The notes: generated from the sequence alone by a model not told the origin. Positions 11,271-23,639 are shown, counted from the stretch's first letter. The stretch is 64,000 nucleotides of DNA from Straminergon stramineum (GCA_963920665.1 OY987272.1:5399001-5463000); one strand, 5' to 3'. Translations and numbers: made by a program.

Positions 11271-13898
11271 ATGGGGCCCAAGCTGAACACGCACCGGAAC
11301 ACAGTCTACGGCCACTCAGAATGGGCGAAGCACAAGTCGCCCTGGCGTCACGGTCGTCAGATGCTGTCCATCTTTTCCTCGGGGATCATCGCGGCGCTGG
11401 CTCCCCCTGTCATCCTGTCCACGTTCGCTGCTGCGTTCGTGACCCTGATCAACTATGGAGTTCTCGAGCGCCGACTCGCCAGCTGGGTGCCCACGTTACA
11501 AATCGCCATCACGCCCTTCACGCTATTGGCGCCCGTGCTTGCGCTCCTGCTGGTGTTTCGGACGAATGCGTCGTATCAGCGCTTTGATGAGGCGAGGAAG
11601 GTGTGGGGTTCCAATGTGAATCGAAGTCGAGACCTCGCGCGACAGGTACACGGCCTTGGCTCTTCTTTTCATTGGCAGAATTGCGTGCTAGTGCCCTATT
11701 TCCTTTGGGGATTTTGACAGAATTGCGTGCAATTGCCTTGTTGCTCATCGGGATTTTGATAGAGTTGCGTGCAATTGCCCTGTTTCCCATCTGGGTTTGG
11801 ACAGAGTTGCGTGCAATTGCCCTATATTCTTTCAGGATTTTTGATAAATTTGCGTGCAATGCCCAGTTTCCCATCGGAATTTCGAAAGAGTTGCGTGCAA
11901 TCGCCCTGCTTCCCATCGGGATTACGACAGACTTGACTGTAATTGCCCTGTTTCCCATCGAACTTTCCACAGATTTGCGTGCAATTGTTCATCCAGGTTT
12001 TCCGGTTCTGAGTGAGATTTGGGGTGACGATTGGGGAACTGGCGTTACAGGTGTTGACGTGGGTGTCGATGGCGGAGGATAAGGAGAAGAAGGATTTGGT
12101 GCTGTGGTATTTGAAGGCGTATCCGTATTTTCTCAAGCATCACTTGACGCTGGGAGGCAGCATTGACGAGCTGGCGGACATTCTGCACCCAGGCGAGGTG
12201 GAGGCTATTACTCAGGCTCAGAATCGACCCATTTACGTGCTTCAGGTTTGTATTAGCCTTTCCAAAACATTTTCCAGTCAAATTTCTTTGGAAGATAAGA
12301 AGAGGTGGCACGTAACCCACTGGGATTCATAGTTATTGGACTCTTATTAAAGTAGTTATGAATTTTTGAATTGGTGGAGGTGCTCTAAACCTTGAAGTCT
12401 TCATTGGACTCACTTTGCTAACACCACTTCAAACATAATTACAAATGGACCACTAAATAATTATAGCCAACTTCAATGCTTTTGTAGGAGCATATGTGGC
12501 ACACCTGTGTTTGCTTTGTATGCAACAAATTCAACCAAAGCTTGTTGGTTTGCGCTTGTTGCTATTCCGTTCTCCGTAATGCTAGATTGATTATTGTGTG
12601 GTGAGCTAGGGCTTGTACTATGAGAGATTCTGCGGATATCCATAGAACTTACAATTACAGAATGTAACTGTCATTAGGAAGGGTTGAACGCTGGTGAGAA
12701 ATTTGAGAAATTTGTTCAACTATAATAGGAAATCATGCTCAGAACCATTGCTTAGAGTACTTATTTTTTTCACTCATATGAAATGCTCAAATTTCTCTGT
12801 AAATTCCGTCATAGGAGTGCCTCACTTACTCATTTTCTAGTGTGGACCACAGTATTATAAAACCTTACACGAACTTAAATGTAATGTCTGATATGTAAGG
12901 AGTATTACAGTGCTTGAAATATTATAAAATTTGTCGAAACGATGGTGCTTCAGTATTACTGAGTAGTGTATACTTCCAAACAAAAATCAACTCTTTGTGA
13001 ACACCCACACTAATGAAACAGATGAGTCGAATAATATGAATTAGTGAAGAATGAATGATTGAAATTCTGTGGCAGGGTGTATTCAAATAGCAATGTCAAA
13101 TCGCTAACCTAGTGCCCTAATTTAATCGGATCGATTGTATCATGAATCGCATGTTTGAGTACTAAAGTTGAACCACTCTAAATTCATTCAAATCAGTACA
13201 CATGCAACTGACATTGTAGTGCACGGACCTCTAATATTCCTAGTTTTACCACTGATTGATGTTTGTGCTATAATTAAGCAAAAGTGCCGGCATTTTTTCG
13301 GCAGGTCATCTCCGAAATCATCAACAAGTGTCGTGTGGGCGAATACGAGAGGGTGTCCATGAATACCAACCTCACCCAGTTCCACGACAACGTGGGTGCC
13401 TGCGAGCGGATCTTCAAGACCCCCATTCCAGTTGCCTACACCCGACTGACGTCGCGCGTCTTGATGTTATGGCACTTGGCCCTCCCTTACGGCTTGTGGG
13501 ATACATGTCGGTGGTTAACCACGCCCGCGACGTTCATGAGCGCGGTGGCCTTGCTTTACATCGAGCAAGTGGGCGTGATGATCGAGGAGCCCTTTTGGAT
13601 TCTGCCTCTGGACAGTATCTGCAGCGGCATCACAGCGGCCATCGATGGGTTGTGTGTGGCGCAGGAGGAGGCCATGGTGATGATGTGGGGGCTGATGGAG
13701 AGCAGCCAAGCGAAACCGAAACAGTCACCTCCACCACCACATGGGAGCGCATTGCACGCGCAGCGGTTGCTCAAGAAGGAGCACATTGTGCTGAAAATGA
13801 ATCCCAGCAAAGCGGCTGGTGCAGGGCATGGCCTTTCATACTCGGACATGAGTGTTGTCATTCAAAGGAGCCCGGGAAACACCAAGACTAGTTCCTGA
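11271..13898 (+). CDS. Bestrophin-like anion channel (VCCN type), 3 exons
   Basis: The exons are 11271-11645, 12051-12245 and 13305-13898, all in phase 0, giving 387 aa. Bestrophins form pentameric chloride channels; the plant VCCN branch sits in the thylakoid membrane and adjusts its electrical potential. Exon 1 holds two hydrophobic segments (about residues 33-60 and 70-90), followed by the family signature LLLVFRTNASYQRFDEARK. Exon 2 encodes the cytosolic helical part (KAYPYFLKHHL). Exon 3 carries further membrane segments and the IEEPF-ILPLD motif typical of the family. The length matches the roughly 400 aa of plant members. The N-terminus (MGPKLNTHRNTVYGHSEW) begins almost at the conserved region and shows no clear plastid transit peptide; the frame stays open 117 nt upstream without an ATG, so a separate 5' exon could supply one. 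Family is sure; subcellular site is inferred. Confidence 0.88.
11676..12005 (+). repeat. 42-bp minisatellite, about 8 units, in bestrophin intron 1
   Basis: A unit of the type AGAGTTGCGTGCAATTGCCC followed by TGTTTCCCATCGGGATTTTG begins at about 11676, 11718, 11760, 11802, 11845, 11886, 11928 and 11970. Spacing is 42 bp except for a compensating 43/41 pair. It fills most of the 405-bp intron (11646-12050). Because 42 is divisible by 3 and the unit lacks stops in some frames, reading frames of about 150-160 codons run through it on both strands; these are artefacts of the repeat. Confidence 0.92.
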
Positions 13899-15229
13899 TT
13901 GGTATGATCTCTGTACATAAAAAACTACTAGGGCTCCCCCCTCAGACTACTGTGAACCCTGTCGCTTTTCATTCCTTGAAATAGCGACAAAATGTAGGGC
14001 GAGTGAAAAATTTCACAAATGACAAAACATGGGCCGACTTGGCTACTAACATTAGATTATTTTCAACCTCTAAGTGAAAGAGGTTCAGATCTCCGGAATG
14101 AAAAATGACAAGATTTGTTGTAGTGTCATTAGTTCTTTTAAATTTTCATTTACTTTGGGCATATAGAAAGGGATCTTGATGAGAGTGATGAAGCTATTTA
14201 CATCCATGTGCATGGATGAAACCTACAAATATGGATGAGTATACATCTATTCATCCACTTGTGTACATTCATCCAAAAGAGCAATGCGATCCCTAGATTT
14301 TGTAGCAAAATTAGTGATTTCAGCCCTTCAGAAAGGAGATAAATATTGTCGAATATTAGTTTGTATTGATTTTGAGCTAATTTTTGCTTAAAAAACAAAA
14401 CCTAGATGCAAGTTTGAAGGTGGTGTATTTGTACATGCTCACACAAGACCTAGACAAAGAAAGCATTTTAGTTTGAAAATAGCCATGGAGGTGATTTGAT
14501 GTTATGACTAGACTCCATGAGACATTGGAGCAAAGAGAATTATCATTGAAGGTTCAATACTTCAATAGTATGAAGCCTCGTACCCTACAAATACCCAAAC
14601 ATTTTGGGAGCCAATAATAGTGTAAATTTATGCGTACTTTGTATCTCTAGGTGATTGTAAGAAACATTTGTCCTATTTTCCATCACACATTCTATGTGGA
14701 AGTTGTTTTGCACTGTAAGTATTGCAAAAATAATTGAATGATCATGAAATTCAGAAACAAGCTTCCTATAGCAATAGAAAATGTACTAGAATTATTTCAA
14801 TTTTTTAAAAATTAATTCAATTGGTGAGATTGAATTTCAAATATATGTTACATATACAATTTTGGTGGGTTTTAGTACTATCAAGTACCTTTTTTGAAGA
14901 GTTATATTGTTAGATTTGGTGGGCTAGCTCTTCTAATAGAAATACACCTTCTCAAAAGAGGGATTTCCAAAAATATATTCCAAGTGTGTTTTGAATTGAC
15001 CTAAAGTGTGCTATATTCAAGTTGAATATTTATGTTGAATGAAAAATGTTTTTTTTAATTCTAGCTTTAATCTTCCTTCTTTTCTCTTAAAATAAAATTC
15101 TCAAGTTCATTTTCTAATTAAAAAAACCAGAAATGTAGAAATGTGAAAGTCTGATTTTCTAGTGTAAATTGTAGCTTGTGGCTCAAAATAGTATTTTAGG
15201 GTACTCAAAAAGACTCAGGTATTTTAGGA
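13899..15229. other. AT-rich intergenic DNA
   Basis: This holds the 3' flank of the bestrophin gene, then AT-rich DNA without a recognisable gene. A run of related CATCCATG / ATGGATG words sits at about 14200-14275. Confidence 0.4.
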
Positions 15230-15378
15230 AACTACTAGAAAATCCAATTTTTTTGTTGATTTGATTGTGTTGATTAGGTTCACTTTTTTGTTGATTTGGA
15301 CAATAATTTGTTAATTTGAACAAAAATCAACTGAAAAGTGAACCAAATCAACAAAAATAATTGGATTTTCTAGTAGTG
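15230..15378. mobile_element. Small CACTA-type MITE
   Basis: The two ends are inverted copies: (A)ACTACTAGAAAATCCAAT at 15230 and ATTGGATTTTCTAGTAGTG ending at 15378. The middle is also partly palindromic around TTGATTTGG/CCAAATCAA and AGGTTCACTTTT/AAAAGTGAACC. CACTACTAGAAAA is a common terminus of plant CACTA (En/Spm) elements; the left C has mutated to A. At 149 bp it has no coding capacity and would depend on an autonomous element. Confidence 0.75.
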
Positions 15379-15852
15379 CACAATCAATAGTACTTGTAGG
15401 AGCCTATAATGCTTCTAATCTACCAATGTAAATTTTTTTTATGGCAAATTAAGCATTGCCATCCATCCTTGCCATCCAATGATGAGTATCATATGTTGTT
15501 GGAATAGTATATCTAAAATCTAATCAAACCATCTAGATTTCATGTTCTATACTTCTAATAGACTTACTAAAGGTGACTTGTAGTACAAAAAGTTCTAAGA
15601 GGCTAAAAATAAAAAACGCAACAATACTACAAGTGTTTCTTGCAATCACCCCTCCTTGCAAATTCCAAATGTTTGAAAGTATCCTCATTCCATGTGTTGG
15701 CATCTTCTTATGCTAGAGACAATCATTGTTGCTACTTTGGCAATGCACACCTCATGTATAAAATAATTTTTCTACCATTGCAAACATTGAATATTTCAAG
15801 GCCCACATAACAATCTAGAAAATCTTGATGAGCACCCTTAGAATCATGACTT

Positions 15853-16103
15853 TTAACTCCTAAATGCCCAACACCTTTTTTGAGTTTCTTGGAGTTTGCT
15901 CTAAATTCAACAAAAAGTCAAAAGTTCTTATAAGTTTCATCAGGTTTCTTTGAATTGTAAACATATGAATTCAACCATAAGAATTTATGGATCACATATG
16001 AAAAGAAAACATTACAATATCACTTATAGATTGAAAAATTATAATGTTTGACCATGAGGGTGTTTGAGACCAAAATGTGATGCCTTGAACATTCAGGGGT
16101 TAA
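15853..16103. mobile_element. TTAA-flanked MITE, about 243 bp
   Basis: The left end is TTAA-CTCCTAAATGCCCAAC and the right end, read in reverse complement, is TTAA-CCCCTGAATGTTCAAG. The two termini agree over the first dozen bases and both are bordered by TTAA. A related left end occurs alone at 27518. No coding capacity. It lies only 17 bp from a second TTAA element. Confidence 0.75.
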
Positions 16104-16120
16104 CACCTTATTTTGCAAAC

Positions 16121-16352
16121 TTAATCCTTGAATTTTGGGTTGGTGACTGTGGAAATCATCCCTTTTGGCAGTGTATGCCATCATTTACTTTAAAAAAACC
16201 CAAAGCAGTGCTCATTGGTGGTCAAACTATTGTGCATGATCTCCCTTTTTGCACAAATTTTCAAGGATGAACAACTGCAGTTATGTCCTACACGGAAAGA
16301 TTCTTTGTCATTCATTGACCGAAAAACAGCCACAACATCGTTTAAGGGTTAA
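16121..16352. mobile_element. TTAA-flanked MITE, family C, copy 1
   Basis: The element runs from TTAA-TCCTTGAATTTTGG to CATCGTTTAAGGG-TTAA. Its inside matches the copy at 48157-48393, for example TGGTGACTGTGGAAATCATC and the GGTCAAACTA and GATGAACAA blocks, in the same order. A 68-codon frame overlapping it is not conserved in the second copy. Confidence 0.75.
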
Positions 16353-16587
16353 ACTCAAATTGAACAAGTGAGAGATCCTTAAGCCAGTGACTCATTGGCT
16401 TCACATGCTAAAGTATGTCAGAGCTCTAATTTTTCTTGATTTACTTTGATTGGCAAGATTTGCTGTAAATTATTCGGAATTGGCACTGTCCAAACAAGAT
16501 ACTATGCCACCACTATTCAAGAATGTGCCCCAGGGAGCCAACCGTATACAGAAAATTTCAGAGGTAGCGCTGCAGCTGCAAGGTCGG

Positions 16588-19500
16588 TTACTTTCTCACT
16601 GATCGGCTTCTTTCCCTCTTCCTGAAACGCTCCAGCATAATTTCATCAGTGGCAGCTTGCCTCCCATTCCCCACATCCAGAATGTCGCCAGAAGGATCAA
16701 TAGCTGCCCCTCGCCCAACGCCTTCAGCCCCCTCGTAGCTTTTGTAGAAGTCAGGATGATCTGTTAATTATGAAAAAATATATCAGAAGAAGGATTAGCG
16801 ATAGACATTTCCAAATCCAATGGAACAAGTTTGCACTTGCACAACATACATAGCGATGGAGCTTAAAATTTCCAGCACCTGGAACGTCAAGTCATATAAA
16901 CGATTAACTCTTCTGGGGATTTTTGCACATTTTTGCTTATATCTTGGTACATATATATATTATCTGTCAATTTCATCAAATTGGGATCATAAAGAAAGGT
17001 CATCTCTTACAGATTCAAGAATTGAATTGGATGAATCAAATAGTATCTAGACAAAACATTGGCTTGAAGCACTCTATTCATCATCCAAAATATAAATGTA
17101 GGAGCCCTGAGGGGTTAAGACAGATACAGTTCATGCGTTTTCTTCACAGGCACGTTGTCTCTATCCCAGGAGGAGAGACCAAACACTGGTTTGAAAATGT
17201 AGAAAGTTCTAGTATCCAATGGCAATAGGTCGCATTAAAAGCAGTAGTAGGGGCCATCGTTTCAAAGGAGTCTCTTTTGTCTAATAGAATTGTAAGGAAT
17301 AGTGCCGTTCTAAGATAGTCAAACAAGTTTTCAATTACTGAGGATTGTAATGAGGACTATGTGGAATAAAATATATGAAAACTATACATTTATATTTGGG
17401 TTAGACAGTGGCGATTAGCTGCTTCTTTACTTACCAATCCGAAGTTTCTCAGCATACTCCCGACCTCGATGAAAGTAATCAGCGCTGTAACTGGCGGGTA
17501 TGCTGGACCGAGTCCTGCCACGACCTACAAATGGGCGCTTATCCTGTAGTTGCTTCTTTGCAGCCTCTGTTTCTTCAATGTTCTTGAGCTTGTACCTGAA
17601 CCATGTGCAGCATTAGTAGTTAGACCACTTAATTTTGAATTAAAACAAGAGTGTGAGCAAACTTCCCCAGTCACCAACTGACCAAAGAACTCACTCAAAG
17701 GGTAGTTGCACTTCAGCGATTCCAGTTGTCCATTGTGTGGAGCTCTCCTCTGCGTTTCTTCTTCTGACCTGGACAATTCAAATACGCTAAAGCATCACAA
17801 CTCAGCAAAACCAAAACAACACACGCAAAAATCAACTCAAAATTTGGACAAAATGATTCTTTACAAGAGAGGTTGACCCCTCGGAGATGATATCTTTGAA
17901 CTTTGGTATTCGCAAATGCACTAGGGTCCTCTATAGTTTGGATAGGACTTCAGTACCTAAAGAACACTGAATCTAAACAACGGATCCTCTACATCACTGT
18001 CCCTGGAAATATCTGAAACTGAAGTAAAATAGAACACAAATACAAATGTCTCCTAAACATGAGTCAAGGTTCACAAAACATATAACAAACCTTCAGATGC
18101 TCGGGTGTGACATACAGATCATCTTCTGGTGATTTCACTTCTTCTTCTACGATACCTAGTTCCCTACCCCTCCTTTTCGCCATCTCCTGCTCAATGTATT
18201 GCAACCTGACGCAGTTGTAGTATGAGAGCACCCACATTACAATTAATTTGAAATGGCTATCGGCAATCTAAATTCACAGCTAAGTTTTGTTAAGCAGGGG
18301 TCCTTGGAAAAGCAGATCTTCCCAGAGTCCTAGTAGCATAACGAGACATAATAAGACTGTCAAATGAAAAGATATTGAGTAATAAAAACTTTAGAACATA
18401 CTTGGAAACATTAAGAAATACTAAATTGACTTTCAATCCTATAATTTATAGTCAATGTTTCTAACATGTATCGTGTTATTCTTATTTATTAAGGTTATAA
18501 AAATCCACTCTCTTCAGAACTTTGGCAAAACAGAATCAAAACATGAGTTTGAGAACAGTGTTAGTTTTCGGTACAACTAGAGCCAGTACTTTGAAAATTC
18601 ATCAGTTATTCAAACGGTGCCCAAATAATGCACGCTGAAGTGCGTTGGAATCCTCTTCCAGTTTCCAGTAAGATCCAGTAAAATAATGTTTAATGATAGT
18701 AAGTATGCCCCGTTGTAACTAGTGACGATTACAGGTGCGCATACCTTACAAGGTGTCGATCGACTCACATGTTGGGATCTTCGATGGTCACAGCAGTTTC
18801 TTGAGCAAAGGTGTCTTGCAGTACAAGCTCCTCCTTCTCCCCCTCGATCTCGCCCTTGTCCGCCACTTTGGAATTGGCTCCTCCAACAGGCTGCGCAAGC
18901 TGGTTGGCCACAACTCCAGACCTCCGTTCCCTCTGCTTCTGCAGAAACCTCACCTCCTCTAATGTGGATCTGCTACTCAAATGAAACGGAAACACATCTA
19001 TATCAACATCATCAGAAAATTCTAAGCACAACCGAGTCATATCACTACTGCAACCCCCCGTTGAAACATGTTTTAAGAAGCAAAAACATTAAAAAAAAAA
19101 ATAACAGTTTCAGTCCGTTTCACATATTATTTTTCATTTGAGAATAACCACTTATCATTTGGTCTTGTTGAAGCTATGTGGACCGATCGCGCACCTTCTA
19201 CTAGGAGTGTTGATGAGTGGTATGTGAAAATCCAAAGCATGAAATGAAGGAAAAAGAGCTTACAAAAGAGCCCTTACTTTTGCATAGAGCATACCGGTAT
19301 TGCAGAGACCTCCATGTTCAACTGCTGATTCCAAAAGCCCACCTCGTTATTCAGGATTATGTTTTATTCAAGAGAAACATGATTCCACAAAGGGAGACAA
19401 CATCAACTAAACCATTGATAATCACCAAAAGATGCTTTGATAAGCAGTTTGTGAAATCCTCTATCGGAATGTTGTTCCAACCTCCCAGTTGATTGATAAA

Positions 19501-20018
19501 ACATCCGATGGTTGTTTTTCAAATGTTGATTTCTTAGTATTGTTTCAGCACAAGGTTTACACTCGTATATCACAAAGATCTCATTAATTCTGAACATTCC
19601 TTCATCCACACGCATCCTTTAGTTAGTCCTTTGTAAGGTTGTATCCTATACTTTGAAAATTAGAATATACGGTACATTGCATCTGGCATGACCCCTGGCC
19701 CAAGACTAATTTCTTTGTTTTCTAAACTTAAATTTCATCACGCATTCTTCTACTCCCATAGAGCTCTTCGTAGCTCATTGCAATGTAATTAATGGCAAGA
19801 GTCCAACCATCGTACAAACCTTAGCTCAACATTTAATGTAATGAGAAATGTAAATTCGGATGCTGAGCAGACTCGTTAAACAAGATGACTGCAAGAAGAA
19901 GAAAAGAAATAGAAAACTAAATAAAGGCTTCTGACTGAAATCCTCACCTGACTTCGTCGTCATCTTCAGGTTGATCGTCCCGTTCCAGGATGTTACGTTT
20001 CCGAAACTGCTTCACCAT
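16588..20018 (-). CDS. TLS1: TLS1 / C9orf78 (HCA59-domain) splicing-factor homolog, 6 exons
   Basis: On the minus strand the exons are 20018-19948, 18969-18769, 18205-18091, 17768-17695, 17595-17435 and 16760-16588. All phases agree and give 264 aa. The family is a conserved nuclear, spliceosome-associated protein: fission yeast Tls1 acts in splicing of a shelterin transcript, and human C9orf78 binds the U5 helicase BRR2. Diagnostic stretches are the start MVKQFRKRN, the block LVLQDTFAQETAV followed by EDPNM, the basic YIEQEMAKRRGRE, EESSTQWTTGIAEVQLP, and YSADYFHRGREYAEKLR near the end. All closely resemble the plant form. The protein is charged, mostly helical or disordered, and has no membrane segment. 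A probable 5'-UTR intron (20039-20286, donor GTAAGC) lies just upstream. Neighbours are unrelated. Start choice: first ATG after the predicted leader splice, matching the family N-terminus. Confidence 0.92.
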
Positions 20019-20286
20019 ATTCGCTTCCCAAAAGTGACCTGAACTGGAAATGTGCAACGAAACCCTATTCTCATGATTCCTCCGACCAAACTAAACCCTA
20101 AACTATTTTACTACATGCATCATTTTATTGTCAAGGTTCGTTCAATTTACTCTGTAATGGTGATTGATGCCTTCTGAATTGCAACCCTAAAATCTAATAC
20201 ACTGAATTTTTTGGAATATTCGCTACCATTCCTCGACCTTTGATTCGAAAACTAAAGCAGCAACATCGCAGACGAGGTTAGCTTAC

Positions 20287-20696
20287 CGAAATTGTTGAAC
20301 TCAGTTGTTGGCCTGCAGTTGCTCATGAGACAGCAGCAAAGACAACATGGCGACGTAGATGCAACTGATCGTTGACAGAAACCGACGTGCGTCGACGAAT
20401 ACGTAAGTTTTCGTCGTTTGGACTACATGATTTGTCCCAAGAGTGTTTATGACACGACCAAGGTCACACTCTTTAGAGTTAGTGCAAGTTGGAATATTTT
20501 TGTATTGTATCAATTTTCAGTAAGATGAAATTTTGAGGTGACACTCATTTTTTTAGATGACGCTATTTTTCCCCTCATTAATAGCTCAAAGCAATGGTCA
20601 CTTTTTTAAGCAATTATTCTTGGTTAGAGCAATTTTACTGAAGGTTTTTCATTGTAAAATAGATATGACTTTAATTAAAAGTGTCAATTCAACAAT
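20287..20696. other. Upstream region of TLS1
   Basis: The leader exon of the minus-strand TLS1 gene should lie just right of 20287. The DNA remains mixed in composition to about 20520 and then turns AT-rich. No TATA box or other element stood out. Confidence 0.3.
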
Positions 20697-21290
20697 TTAA
20701 CCTTGGAACATCTAGACTCATATCCCAAAGTGATGATTTGCAAAAACTCATTATAAAGTGCCATTTGGAAGCATATTTTAGAATTGATATACAAACAAAA
20801 GTTTTAGATGGAGAGTTGTAGATTCCATTTGTATGGTGAAATTCACCAATGCTATCACCAATATTTTTTTTATAAATTTTGAAAGGAAAATTTCAAAATT
20901 CCTTCTAAATTTGATTACAAGAAAAATATTATCATTTTTTGAGTAAATTTTTTTGGAATGGATTTGAAATGAGTTTCTCTTGACATGGTGATTTTTTGAA
21001 ATTTTTGTGCTCTTAAAATCTATGAACTAATTTTGGCAAATCTTGTTTTGAATTAGAGTCAATGCAATTTTGGCTTGGTCAACCACTTGACATACTTGAA
21101 GATTTGTAATTTTAGAAAAATAGATACTCTAATAACACCAAATCCAACCTTTAGATAGGACAACAACTTGATAAATTATTTCCAAAAATTAGGAGGACTT
21201 TCATCCAAGCAATAATGAGAAGATATATATGACTTACAGTTTCACTCTATTTGTTGTCCATTTTTTGGACATCGAAGTGCTCCAACGGTA
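20697..21290. mobile_element. TTAA element, family B, copy 1
   Basis: The left end is TTAA-CCTTGGAACATCTAG and the right end is GGACATCGAAGTGCTCCAACGGTAA, where the final TTAA has mutated. Blocks such as AGTGCCATTTGGAAGCATAT and the CACCAATGCTATCACCAAT region are shared with the copy at 61581-62241. This copy has one version of the subterminal block that is duplicated in the other. Confidence 0.7.
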
Positions 21291-22397
21291 ACTTAGTTTA
21301 TACCTGATTTTTTTCATTTTTTTTTGTAAAATTTAACTTATACTTCTAAAGAAAAATAATTCTTTACTTTAATAACATGAAAATTGATTATAAAGAATGA
21401 TTATCTTTTAAAGATACAAGGATTGTTGGGGATGAATGAAAAGATATGTAGACAAACATTGGTGTAAGGCACTATGTTCATTATTCAAATATAGATGTCA
21501 AAGTGTTTGGGATTAAGACAAAATAGATTGTCAATCAAGCTTCACTCATGGCATGGCAATTGTGTTTGCCAATGACAATTCTATGTTAATAATTTAGTAT
21601 TCATTCTTCAGAAGATTCTTTATTATACATAAAGATATCTATTTTGTCCTTAAATATATCATTTGACTCATACAAGCTCTCCTTCATTCTCTCCTAGTCC
21701 CTATTTGATTCTTCCATCATCATTTTTGATATTCTCATTAGATGAAATTTGAGGGCATGAAGAGGCCGCAAGTTATTTTGAGTTCCCAAGTTGTGGGAAT
21801 TCACCACATCAATAGTATGATGTGGCACAATCACTACCATGTCAAAAAGTAATATTATTTTTAATTATTTAAGAAAAATTAATTCAGTTTTTAGTTTATT
21901 ATTACTATTTAGAAATTTTGGCGAAAAAAATTTTCATTTTTTTTTTCCAAAAATTTAGAAATTCAGCCCATTATGGGTTGGTTCCCAATTTGTAGCAACA
22001 CATGGAACAATGCAAGGAACAACCCTGCAATAGGCTCTTGAAGCCCTCAAGTGTCCTCTAATGTGTCAAACATTCTACTATATGCTTAGCTTGAATTCTA
22101 CCAAAGGATGCTGTTCTAACTAGTTCAAGAATGCTATGCAATTATATAGTCAAAATTTTATGTTATTGTATTCACGCACCCCCAATTCAACTTTGTCGAC
22201 AATTGAAGAAAACAAGAATAGTGTAACCATGAGGCTCCATCGTAGGTTAATTATTGACCAATTGGACCCCACATCCCCACTCCAACCAAACCCCTAACCA
22301 TGTTGTGCAATGTGAATGTGGTTTTAGATAGGATTTGAAAACTAAGATTCTGAAACCAAAGTTGATGCCATAGTCTTTGTCCTTCGGCATAACCATT
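21291..22397. other. AT-rich intergenic DNA, no gene seen
   Basis: No gene or paired repeat ends were recognised. The segment includes poly-T and poly-A rich stretches around 21310-21350 and 21840-21950. Confidence 0.4.
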
Positions 22398-23545
22398 AAA
22401 AATTGAGAGAACACAAATAAAAAGTCCTCCCTTTTGAACCACACTTATCGACTCTAGACCAAAGGGAAGGAGGCTTTTCAGACATATGTTGTTTGCAAGG
22501 TGGTTTTGAATAGATGCCTTACTCAAAAACAATGGAGCCAGAGTTTCAGGAACGAAGCCTCTTGTAGTATAGCTGCTTGCTTTCCTCTCCTCTTTAGTCT
22601 TCACTCTGGAAGTCTCTCTACTTTCTTTTCCCCGAAGTACTTTACACATTGAGAAAACAGAATAGAATGAATTCATGAGCAATCTGAAAGTACAGAGGAA
22701 TTCATCACTTCCCAAGTGCCAAGTCATGTGCAAAGATCGATGATGGTGGAAGAATATCCATTCAACGTTCTTCAACAGTGCCAACTGATCAGTACGTCGT
22801 CCCTCTCTTTGTCGGCAGTACATGAGATGCAATGAACAAATTTCACCCGTATTACCGATTTGTACAGGACAATCATTTTCATTTACAACAGTCACCCTCG
22901 GTGAGACTCCGTCAATCGAAAGCACTTTAGCTTCAAAAAGCCGCTGTATAGTACCTTTGCCAGAGGCACTAAAAATTGAGATAACACAATTACACAAATG
23001 AAGAGGCCCCCTCCCTTTTGAACCACATTTATTGACTTAGACCATAGGGGAGGAGGCTTTGCAGACATATGTTGTTCGCAAGGTAGTTTTGAATAGATGC
23101 CTTACTCAAAAACAATGGAGCCGGAGTTTCAGGAACGAAGCCTCTTGTAGTATAGGTACTTGTTCCTCTCCTCTTTAGTCTTCCCTCTGGAAGAGTCTCT
23201 CTACTTTCTTTTCCCCGAAGTATTTTACACATTAAAAAAAACAGAATAGAATGAATTCACGAGCAATCTGAAAGTACAGAGGAATTCTTCAGTCATCACT
23301 TCCCAAGTGCCAAATCATGTGCAAAGATCGATGATGGTGGAAGAATATCCATTCAAAGTTCTTCAACGGTGCCAACTGATCAGTACGTCGTCCCTCTCTT
23401 TGTCGGCAGCACCAGAACGCAATGAACAAATATCACCCGTATTACCGATTTGAAAAGGACAATCATTTTCATTCACAACAGTCACCCTCGGTGAGACTCC
23501 GTCAATCGAAAGTACTTCAGTTTCAAAACGCCGCTGTATAGTACA
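22398..23545. repeat. Tandem segmental duplication, 2 units of about 573 bp
   Basis: Unit 1 (22398-22970) and unit 2 (22971-23545) both begin AAAAATTGAGA-AACACAA, share a middle around TGCCTTACTCAAAAACAATGG and end near GCCGCTGTATAGTAC. They are nearly identical over long stretches. On the minus strand both encode VLSIDGVSPRVTVVNENDCP and IGNTG(E/D)ICSL, changed in only a few residues, after which the frames diverge. This may be duplicated coding sequence of an unidentified gene. The 248-codon frame in unit 1 and the 67-codon frame in unit 2 cannot be assembled into a convincing protein. Confidence 0.85.
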
Positions 23546-23567
23546 GTACTGGGAAATCTAATGCAAG

Positions 23568-23637
23568 CGGACCCTACCGTGATTGCAGCAGACACTGTTC
23601 TGTCGAAGTTATTGAAGTTACAGCGGAGCTACCCATG
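23568..23637 (+). CDS. Possible orphan exon, unknown protein
   Basis: Directly after the duplication, an ATG-initiated stretch reads MQADPTVIAADTVLSKLLKL and continues for about six residues to a good donor, CCAT/GTAAGTTAG. The composition is protein-like and GC content is higher than the surroundings. No downstream exon was found, so this may be a gene fragment or chance. Confidence 0.25.
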
Positions 23638-23639
23638 TA

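Noticed and set aside
11518..12082. Reading frames of about 150-160 codons on both strands in bestrophin intron 1
   Set aside because: They arise from the 42-bp repeat, whose period is a multiple of three; the exons on each side splice across it in phase.
22251..22997. 248-codon minus-strand frame as a gene
   Set aside because: Only a short part is conserved in the neighbouring duplicate; the frame start and the rest diverge, and no domain or splice partner was found.
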